DNA of 5,124 nt, taken from positions 1 to 5,124 of the forward strand of contig JAOUMG010000199.1 of assembly GCA_029881635.1 (NCBI GenBank), written 5' to 3'. The notes beneath the pieces are model-generated. The model worked only from the letters and a program-made list of their open reading frames with translations, searched no databases and was not told where the DNA came from. Each line of letters starts with the position of its first letter. Position 1 is the first letter of the stretch. The stretch is from Paracoccaceae bacterium. Its GTDB lineage: Bacteria; Pseudomonadota; Alphaproteobacteria; Rhodobacterales; Rhodobacteraceae. Below, piece after piece: positions 1 to 5,124 of the stretch. The translations under genes were made by a program, and so were the position numbers.

Positions 1-1
1 C

Positions 2-1171
2 ATCATCATATCCGGGCACGGCAATATCGAAATCGCCGTGGCTGCGATAAAACAAGGCGCATACGACTTTATCGAAAAGCCATTCAACATCGACCAGCTC
101 ACGGTTGTTATCGCGCGTGCGATGGAGACGTCTCGCCTGCGGCAGGAGAATGCAAGCCTGCGCCGTCGGGATGTGACGTCGTCAGAAATGATCGGAAACT
201 CCCCCGCTTTTCGCGCGCTTAAGGGACAACTGGACAAAGTTACCAAATCGAACGGGCGGGTAATGCTGACCGGCCATCCCGGGGCGGGCAAAGAAGTGGC
301 TGCGCGTTATATTCACACCAATTCCAACCGCGCGAACGGGCCCTTCATTACGGTGTCTTCCGCCTCGGTCGAGCCGGAACGGATGGAAGAGGTTTTGTTC
401 GGTCGCGAAACGCCAGAGCGTGGTGTTGAAAAAGGTCTGTTGGAACAGGCCCATGGCGGTGTCGTCTATTTTGACGAAGTCGGTGACATGCCCCTTGGCA
501 CCCAGTCAAAGATACTACGGGTTCTGACCGAGCAGCAATTCGCCCGTGTGGGCGGTACTGATAAGGTTCGGGTGGACCTGCGGGTCATTTCCTCGACAAC
601 CCGCGACCTACCGGCAGAGATCTCGGCAGGTCACTTTCGTCAGGAACTATACGATCGGCTGAATGTGGTGCCCATCTCGGTGCCGTCACTGGAAGAACGG
701 CGCGAAGACATCCCCGAATTGTCGCGCTATTTCATCGAAGAGTTCAACAAAACCCAAGGGCTGCCCCTGCGTACAATCTCGGAAGAGGCCGAAGCATTGA
801 TGCAGACGATGTCCTGGCCCGGCAACATCCGACAGTTGCGCAACATCATTGAACGGGTGCTTATCCTTGGCGAACAAAGCGGGGTGATCGAGGCCCGCGA
901 AATGCCGGGCCAGAGTGATGGTTCCGGTGATGAAGGCCGCATCACCCTGTCTGGCGGGCTGGCGACGCTTCCGCTTCGCGAGGCGCGCGAATTGTTTGAG
1001 CGGGAGTATCTGCTGACCCAGATCAACAGGTTCGGGGGCAATATCAGCCGCACAGCGACATTCGTCGGCATGGAACGATCCGCACTGCACCGGAAACTTA
1101 AATCATTGGGTGTGGTGACAACATCCAAATCCGGCACCAGAATTGCCCATCTGGAGGAAGAGGACGCCTGA
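2..1171 (+). CDS. ntrX: NtrX, nitrogen-regulation response regulator of the NtrC family (5' end missing)
   Basis: This is the response regulator paired with the membrane sensor kinase NtrY. The reading frame enters the window open, so about 70 N-terminal residues, including the phosphorylated Asp, lie outside. Of the 389 visible residues, 1-40 are the end of the receiver domain, with the conserved Ser (IISGHG) and Lys (IEKPF). An AAA+ domain follows, with Walker A GHPGAGKE (bases 272-295), Walker B VVYFDEVGDM (461-490), an arginine-finger region FRQELYDRLNVVP (635-673) and a sensor II-like WPGNIRQLRN. The C-terminus has a Fis-type helix-turn-helix (about 1043-1108). The GAFTGA loop that contacts sigma-54 is absent: FG-RETPERGVEK-G stands where NtrC has a longer loop. 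The protein therefore probably does not act as a classical sigma-54 activator. An internal GTG at 38 is not the real start. The identification as NtrX rather than NtrC rests on the following trkA-trkH-hfq and on the missing loop. Confidence 0.95.
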   Translation: MIISGHGNIEIAVAAIKQGAYDFIEKPFNIDQLTVVIARAMETSRLRQENASLRRRDVTSSEMIGNSPAFRALKGQLDKVTKSNGRVMLTGHPGAGKEVAARYIHTNSNRANGPFITVSSASVEPERMEEVLFGRETPERGVEKGLLEQAHGGVVYFDEVGDMPLGTQSKILRVLTEQQFARVGGTDKVRVDLRVISSTTRDLPAEISAGHFRQELYDRLNVVPISVPSLEERREDIPELSRYFIEEFNKTQGLPLRTISEEAEALMQTMSWPGNIRQLRNIIERVLILGEQSGVIEAREMPGQSDGSGDEGRITLSGGLATLPLREARELFEREYLLTQINRFGGNISRTATFVGMERSALHRKLKSLGVVTTSKSGTRIAHLEEEDA

Positions 1172-1276
1172 AGCAGAATCGGCGCATCGGGTTCACCCAT
1201 TACAAATGCTTTTCCGGATGGATCGTCATGGCGATCTGGTGATAGACGGCGTCAGCAACCAGCCTAGGGGTCAGCG

Positions 1277-1305
1277 TTGACCAGATAGTCGGGCAGGCCT
1301 ATCAA
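1277..1305 (+). promoter_or_regulatory. Candidate sigma-70 promoter for trkAH
   Basis: A TTGACC box (1277-1282, five of six matches to the -35 consensus) is followed after exactly 17 bases by TATCAA (1300-1305, four of six matches to the -10 consensus, without the usual final T). Transcription would begin near 1312, leaving a leader of about 20 bases that contains the trkA ribosome binding site. It lies in the only sizeable gap upstream of trkA. The match is by eye. Readthrough from ntrX is also possible, because I see no terminator in the 1172-1333 gap. Confidence 0.35.
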
Positions 1306-1333
1306 GACGACAGCCAGGACGGGAGAGTACGAC

Positions 1334-2710
1334 ATGAAGGTGATCATCTGCGGTGCGGGCCAGGTTGGCTGGCAGATCGCACGTCATCTCTCTGGTGAAA
1401 AAAATGATGTGACGGTTGTCGATAACAACGCTGAACTCGTCCGCCGGGCAACCGAAGCGCTGGATGTTCAGGGTATCGCGGGGTTTGCCTCTTATCCGGA
1501 TGTTCTGGAACGGGCTGGCGCACGTGACGCCGACATGATCATTGCGGCCACCCATTCCGACGAAGTCAACATGGTGACCTGTCAGGTCGCCCATTCGGTG
1601 TTCGGCATCACGCGCAAGATTGCCCGCTTGCGCGCACAGTCCTATCTGGACGCGATCTATTCCGACCTCTACCGCCGCGATCATTTGCCGATTGACGTCG
1701 TCATCAGCCCCGAAAAGGAAGTGGCGGAAGCCGCCCTTCAACGTCTGGCTGCACCCTCGACCTTTGACACTGAAAGCTTCATGGGGGGGCGCGTTCAGTT
1801 GCTGGGGGTCGCACTGGATGAAGAATGCCCGGTTCTCAACACGCCGCTGCGCCAGTTGACCGACTTGTTTTCCACCTTGCGTGCCATTGTGGTCGGGGTG
1901 CGCCGGGAAGGCCGGCTTTTTGCACCGGAACCGGGCGATCAGCTATTTGCAAACGATCAGATCTACGTCTTTTCCCACGTCGAAGATGTGAACAGGACAC
2001 TGGACATATTCGGCAAGGCCACGAAGAAACAGGAACGCGTGGTGATTATCGGTGGCGGCAATGTCGGGCTGGCAGTTGCCATGGCGCTCGAAAACCGTAC
2101 GGACCGCATTCGGGCCAAGATGATTGAGCGAAGCAGACCCCAGGCCGAACGCGCGGCGGACATATTGCAGCGAACCATCGTGCTGAATGGTGACGGCATG
2201 AATATGGAGCTGCTGAACGAAGCCAATATCGACCGGGCGGATGCGGTGTTGGCCGTGACGGATGACGACAAAACCAATATTCTGGCCGCCGTTCGCGCCA
2301 AACAGGCCGGGTGCCCGATGGCGATTGCGCTGATCAATGATCCGACCCTGGTGCCGCTGATGGGCGCTTTGGACATTGATGCCTATATCAACCCGCGCGC
2401 AACAACCGTCTCATCGATTTTGCGGCATATCCGGCATGGCCGTGTGCGGGCAATCTATTCCATCGGAGATGCCGAGGCTGAAGTCATCGAAGCACAGGTC
2501 TTGTCGACCTCTCCGATCGCAGGGCGCCAGGTCCGTGACATCGAGTTTCCGGAAGGGGTACTGATGGGGGCGGTAATGAAGGGTGATAAGATAGTGAAGC
2601 CGACTGGCGACACCAAGATCGAGGAAGACGATGTGATCGTCCTCTTTTGCATGGCAGGCGATGTGCCCGAGGTCGAGAGGCTGTTGCAGGTCTCGATTGA
2701 TTTCTTCTAG
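1334..2710 (+). CDS. trkA: TrkA, NAD(H)-binding regulatory subunit of the Trk potassium transporter
   Basis: TrkA is the peripheral cytoplasmic subunit that forms a ring under TrkH and gates potassium flow in response to bound nucleotide. The 458-residue length is normal for the family. It has two tandem RCK modules. The first Rossmann fold starts at residue 1 (GAGQVG at 7-12, acidic D30 ending the second strand). The second starts near 236 (GGGNVG at 240-245, E265 at the equivalent position). Each is followed by a TrkA-C domain (about 140-225 and 370-455). Both glycine motifs are intact, so both modules look able to bind nucleotide. The ATG at 1334 is supported by GGGAG at 1321-1325, eight bases upstream, and by the glycine motif falling right at the N-terminus. 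trkH follows after 3 bases, so the two are surely co-transcribed. Confidence 0.97.
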   Translation: MKVIICGAGQVGWQIARHLSGEKNDVTVVDNNAELVRRATEALDVQGIAGFASYPDVLERAGARDADMIIAATHSDEVNMVTCQVAHSVFGITRKIARLRAQSYLDAIYSDLYRRDHLPIDVVISPEKEVAEAALQRLAAPSTFDTESFMGGRVQLLGVALDEECPVLNTPLRQLTDLFSTLRAIVVGVRREGRLFAPEPGDQLFANDQIYVFSHVEDVNRTLDIFGKATKKQERVVIIGGGNVGLAVAMALENRTDRIRAKMIERSRPQAERAADILQRTIVLNGDGMNMELLNEANIDRADAVLAVTDDDKTNILAAVRAKQAGCPMAIALINDPTLVPLMGALDIDAYINPRATTVSSILRHIRHGRVRAIYSIGDAEAEVIEAQVLSTSPIAGRQVRDIEFPEGVLMGAVMKGDKIVKPTGDTKIEEDDVIVLFCMAGDVPEVERLLQVSIDFF

Positions 2711-2713
2711 GCG

Positions 2714-4228
2714 ATGATACGCCGTATTCTTGACCTGCCGTTCATCGTGATCCTGATGGGGATCGGCTCGGTTGCAATGTATGTGCCCGCGGGTCATGCC
2801 GCCGCTGTCCGGAATTATCCTGTCGGCCGAGCGTTCTTTTACGCCGGAACCTTGTTGCTGATCCTCACGGCGTTGATTGGAATTGCCGCAGCGGCAAATC
2901 GTCCGGGCAACATCGCGCGAAATCACCTGCTGACCTTGGTCGCGGCCTTTGTTCTGCTTCCGGGAATGCTGGCGATACCATTTGCCGAAGCGGTACCTGA
3001 CACGACGTTTTTCAATGCGTGGTGGGAAATGGTAGCCTCGTTCACGACAACAGGTGCCACGCTTTTTGAACCCGCCAGATTGCCCGGATCGGTGCATTTA
3101 TGGCGTGCGCTGGTAGGTTGGCTGGGTGGACTGTTCGTATTGGTAACGGCAGTGGCCGTGCTTGCACCGATGAACCTTGGCGGCTTTGAAGTACTGACCG
3201 GAACATCAGCCGGGCAGGGCGCTGTTTCCGGCGGTCAGAATACGCGCAGCATTGACACTTCTGAACGTTTGGTCCGGTACACGGCCTCCCTGCTGCCGAT
3301 TTATGGCGGGCTGACACTGACCTTGTGGATTGCACTGATTCTGACGGGCGATTCCGCGCTGGTGGCGGCCTGCCATGCCATGTCGACCATGTCGACTTCG
3401 GGAATTTCCCCGATCGGAGGAGTGCAAACTTCGGGTTCAGGGCGTTGGGGTGAAGCGGTAATCTTTCTGTTTCTGATATTCGCGCTTTCACGACGTATGA
3501 TGCCGTCGCGCCGCCCATCCGCAGATGGGGCCCACAAGACCGACCCTGAAATCCGTATGGCGATACTTGTGGTCACGATCGTTCCGGCGCTGTTGTTTTT
3601 GCGCCATTGGATCGGCGCATTGGAAGTGGAAGAGGTTCAGGATGTGACCGCCGCGTTCCACGCGCTCTGGGGATCGGTCTTTACGGTCATGTCATTCCTG
3701 ACAACGACCGGGTTCGAATCCTCAGACTGGGCAGCAACGCGTCACTGGTCTGGATTGGCCACGCCAGGCCTAGCTCTGGTTGGGCTCGCCGTGATTGGCG
3801 GCGGCGTGGCGACCACGGCGGGCGGCGTTAAATTGTTGCGTGTTTACGCACTTTTCCGCCATGGTGAACGCGAAATCGAGAAACTCGTTCACCCCAACTC
3901 AATTGGTGGGGCAGGCGTTCAGGCCCGGCGATTGCGTCGGCAAGGGGCGCAGATGGCATGGATATTTTTCATGCTCTTTGCTCTTTCAATTGCGGTGACG
4001 ATGCTGGGCCTGTCTTTGACAGGTCTCGATTTTGAAGGATCCACTATTTTTGCGGTTGCGGCGCTGTCCACAACCGGCCCTTTGACATCGGTTGCGGCAG
4101 AAACGCCACTAAGCTGGGCAAGTCTGGAAATTGGCGCCCGTTCCATACTTGCCTTCGCGATGGTCGTCGGACGCTTGGAAACCCTGGCCTTCATTGCCCT
4201 TTTGAACCCTGAATTCTGGCGCAACTGA
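2714..4228 (+). CDS. trkH: TrkH/TrkG-family potassium uptake channel subunit
   Basis: This is the inner-membrane, potassium-conducting subunit that works with TrkA. The 504-residue protein shows the TrkH plan: two extra N-terminal helices (about 8-25 and 40-61), then four helix-pore-helix repeats. The four filter loops are visible as TTTGA (111-115), STSGIS (227-232), LTTTGF (329-334) and LSTTGP (451-456). The gate loop in the third repeat reads GGGVATTAGGVK (362-373), a somewhat diverged form of the Gly-rich family loop. The C-terminus has the typical GRLETLAF...NPEFWRN ending. The ATG at 2714 sits 3 bases after the trkA stop and has no convincing Shine-Dalgarno sequence, so translation probably depends on ribosomes finishing trkA. 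An intrinsic terminator follows the stop. I cannot tell TrkH from TrkG by sequence alone; trkH is the usual name at this locus. Confidence 0.95.
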   Translation: MIRRILDLPFIVILMGIGSVAMYVPAGHAAAVRNYPVGRAFFYAGTLLLILTALIGIAAAANRPGNIARNHLLTLVAAFVLLPGMLAIPFAEAVPDTTFFNAWWEMVASFTTTGATLFEPARLPGSVHLWRALVGWLGGLFVLVTAVAVLAPMNLGGFEVLTGTSAGQGAVSGGQNTRSIDTSERLVRYTASLLPIYGGLTLTLWIALILTGDSALVAACHAMSTMSTSGISPIGGVQTSGSGRWGEAVIFLFLIFALSRRMMPSRRPSADGAHKTDPEIRMAILVVTIVPALLFLRHWIGALEVEEVQDVTAAFHALWGSVFTVMSFLTTTGFESSDWAATRHWSGLATPGLALVGLAVIGGGVATTAGGVKLLRVYALFRHGEREIEKLVHPNSIGGAGVQARRLRRQGAQMAWIFFMLFALSIAVTMLGLSLTGLDFEGSTIFAVAALSTTGPLTSVAAETPLSWASLEIGARSILAFAMVVGRLETLAFIALLNPEFWRN

Positions 4229-4244
4229 AGATGCCAACCCATTG

Positions 4245-4265
4245 GGTCCGTTTCGGACCTTTTTT
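4245..4265 (+). terminator. Intrinsic terminator after trkH
   Basis: A perfect six-base-pair stem, GGTCCG (4245-4250) and CGGACC (4254-4259), closes a TTT loop and is followed directly by six T residues (4260-4265). It starts 16 bases after the trkH stop. It has a T-tract only on the + strand, so it ends trkAH transcripts and separates them from hfq. Confidence 0.9.
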
Positions 4266-4366
4266 GGGGCTGGAAACTCTCTCGTTCTTCGGCATACCTT
4301 GTGACAGCTTCCGGTGCAGCGCCGAGGGGTGGGAAACAGCGCAAACCAAGAACAAGGCAATAAAAA
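4266..4366 (+). promoter_or_regulatory. hfq promoter and leader region
   Basis: Because the trkH terminator ends at 4265, an hfq promoter should lie in these 101 bases. The best box pair I can see is weak: TGGAAA (4271-4276) and TACCTT (4295-4300) with an 18-base spacer. A CAGCGC hexamer occurs at 4317-4322 and again at 4337-4342, 20 bases apart. The end of the leader is A-rich: AAG AAC AAG at 4348-4356 overlaps the ribosome binding site AAGG (4354-4357), and an AAUAAAAAA stretch runs into the ATG. Such A-R-N triplets match the known preference of the Hfq distal face. The presence of a promoter is inferred from context; its exact position is not settled. Confidence 0.4.
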
Positions 4367-4600
4367 ATGGCTGCCGACAAACAAAATTTACAAGATGCTT
4401 TTCTGAACCATGTCCGCAAGGCCAAGGTTCCGGTAACAATATTTCTGATCAACGGCGTGAAGTTACAGGGTGTTATCACCTGGTTTGATAATTTCTGTGT
4501 GCTTCTGCGCCGGGATGGACAATCCCAGTTGGTCTATAAACACGCGATTTCAACGATCATGCCGGGCCAGCCTATCTCGCTTTACGAGGGCGAAGACTGA
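4367..4600 (+). CDS. hfq: Hfq, RNA chaperone (Sm-like hexamer)
   Basis: Hfq forms a hexameric ring that binds small RNAs and A-rich or U-rich mRNA segments, and controls mRNA translation and decay. The 77-residue protein is almost only the Sm core, with a very short acidic tail (YEGED), as is usual in Alphaproteobacteria and unlike the long tail of enterobacterial Hfq. Visible landmarks are QNLQDAFLN at the N-terminus, rim residues R17, K18 and K20, the Sm1 segment [15 protein letters not shown] (21-35), the strand [10 protein letters not shown] (40-49) and the Sm2 signature YKHAIS (57-62) with the U-binding K58 and H59. F26 replaces the Tyr found at the distal face in E. coli. The ATG at 4367 follows AAGG (4354-4357) with a 9-base spacer. 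hflX begins at or just after its stop codon, so the two are likely co-transcribed. Confidence 0.98.
   Translation: MAADKQNLQDAFLNHVRKAKVPVTIFLINGVKLQGVITWFDNFCVLLRRDGQSQLVYKHAISTIMPGQPISLYEGED
4586..4590 (+). promoter_or_regulatory. Ribosome binding site for hflX inside the end of hfq
   Basis: GAGGG lies six bases before a CTG at 4597 that overlaps the hfq stop as CTGA. It is well placed for a start at CTG 4597 (or ATC 4600) and far too distant for the first in-frame ATG at 4657. It therefore bears directly on the choice of hflX start. Confidence 0.55.
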
Positions 4601-5124
4601 TCGACTCTCACATCGTCAAGGATCGGCCCACGCGGGCTTATGTTCTGCATCCGGAAATGAAATCAGGCCGGGCGCGACGCCTGCCTGAAAACGGGTTGCA
4701 GGAAGCTGTGTCGCTTGCATTGGCATTACCCAATCTGGAAGTTGTCGGTTCGGAAGTGGTCAGGGTGGTAAAGGCCCGGGCTGGCAGTCTTTTCGGATCA
4801 GGCAAGATTGAAGAGCTGCGGGCGCGCTTTGCGGAACTTGAGATTGACCTGGTTCTGGTCGACGGGCCGGTAAGCCCGATCCAGCAGCGCAATCTTGAGC
4901 GCGACTGGAAGGTCAAACTGCTGGACCGCACCGGTCTTATCCTGGAAATCTTTGCGGACCGCGCCCGTACCCGCGAAGGTGTGTTACAGGTGGAACTTGC
5001 GGCACTTTCCTATCAGCGCACCCGTCTTGTCAGGGCTTGGACCCACCTGGAACGCCAACGCGGTGGCCTTGGATTCGTTGGGGGGCCGGGCGAAACACAG
5101 ATTGAATCAGACCGCCGCGCCATC
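4597..5124 (+). CDS. hflX: HflX, ribosome-associated GTPase (3' end missing; probable CTG start)
   Basis: HflX is an OBG-like GTPase that binds the 50S subunit and can split stalled or inactive ribosomes. The visible 176 codons cover the N-terminal HflX domain, with FGSGKIEEL (from residue 66), [15 protein letters not shown], a conserved [21 protein letters not shown] segment, and the helical linker ending in the HflX signature [13 protein letters not shown] (162-174). The GTPase motifs lie beyond the window. The frame is open from 4540, but it has no ATG, GTG or TTG before ATG 4657. Starting there would drop TRAYVLHPE, which I recall as conserved at the N-terminus of related HflX proteins. 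CTG 4597 overlaps the hfq stop and has GAGGG six bases upstream, so I chose it. Identity is certain; the start is not. The alternatives are ATC 4600 or ATG 4657. Confidence 0.93.
   Translation, partial: MIDSHIVKDRPTRAYVLHPEMKSGRARRLPENGLQEAVSLALALPNLEVVGSEVVRVVKARAGSLFGSGKIEELRARFAELEIDLVLVDGPVSPIQQRNLERDWKVKLLDRTGLILEIFADRARTREGVLQVELAALSYQRTRLVRAWTHLERQRGGLGFVGGPGETQIESDRRAI

Noticed and set aside
1221..1236. Inverted repeat GATCG...CGATC as a possible ntrX terminator
   Set aside because: It has only five pairs with a six-base loop and no T-tract after it, so it is not a credible terminator.
1218..1280. A 20-codon frame in the ntrX-trkA gap (MDRHGDLVIDG...)
   Set aside because: It has no Shine-Dalgarno sequence, no recognisable product, and chance frames of this size are expected.
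1271..1741. A 156-codon open frame on the - strand over the start of trkA
   Set aside because: It is antisense to the conserved first Rossmann fold of TrkA and has no recognisable family. It is best explained as a shadow of trkA codon bias.
2411..3097. A 228-codon open frame on the - strand across the trkA-trkH junction
   Set aside because: It lies opposite two clearly identified genes, its product is Arg/Gln/His-rich with no recognisable domain, and GC-rich antisense frames of this length are common.
4234..4247. Small hairpins (CCAA/TTGG or ACCC/GGGT) overlapping the left arm of the trkH terminator, as a possible antiterminator
   Set aside because: They have only four base pairs with tiny loops, so they could not compete with the six-pair GC-rich terminator. 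No leader peptide or ligand-binding structure is visible.
3919..4479. A 186-codon open frame on the - strand covering the trkH end, the terminator and the hfq start
   Set aside because: It overlaps two conserved genes and the intergenic terminator, and its low-complexity product matches nothing I know.
4231..4488. An 85-codon + strand frame beginning just after trkH
   Set aside because: It reads through the terminator and then overlaps hfq out of frame, with no ribosome binding site or recognisable domain.
4657..4659. ATG as the hflX start
   Set aside because: Kept only as an alternative: it has no spaced ribosome binding site (GGA is directly adjacent) and would cut off a segment that looks conserved in HflX.

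Overview
The window carries five genes, all on the + strand, in the order ntrX (3' part), trkA, trkH, hfq, hflX (5' part). This ntrX-trkA-trkH-hfq-hflX order is a well-known core-chromosome arrangement in Alphaproteobacteria. The protein sequences look most like the Rhodobacterales (Roseobacter/Rhodobacter group), judged by the short 77-residue Hfq with an Arg/Lys-rich rim, the NtrX without a GAFTGA loop, and the HflX N-terminus. The placement rests on recalled family features, not on a search. Base composition and codon use look uniform. I see no tRNA, rRNA, CRISPR array, insertion sequence, phage gene or other sign of recent transfer.

Layout: bases 2-1171 encode NtrX from the end of its receiver domain to its C-terminal helix-turn-helix. 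A 162-base gap holds a candidate sigma-70 promoter (TTGACC, 17 bases, TATCAA) and the trkA ribosome binding site. trkA (1334-2710) and trkH (2714-4228) are separated by 3 bases and form one potassium-uptake unit: the NAD(H)-binding ring TrkA gates the membrane channel subunit TrkH. A strong intrinsic terminator (4245-4265) lies 16 bases after trkH. A leader of about 100 bases then leads to hfq (4367-4600), the RNA chaperone. hflX, a ribosome-associated GTPase, follows without a gap and runs off the right edge.

Functionally the window joins a nitrogen/redox-type two-component regulator, a potassium importer and two post-transcriptional or translation factors. The terminator argues that trkAH and hfq-hflX are separate transcription units, so the conserved proximity need not mean shared function.

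I did not find an undescribed system. The points most worth a second look are: hflX has no standard start codon in the expected place and probably starts at a CTG overlapping the hfq stop; NtrX lacks the sigma-54 contact motif; and the hfq leader has A-R-N triplets across its ribosome binding site, which would suit self-repression by Hfq.
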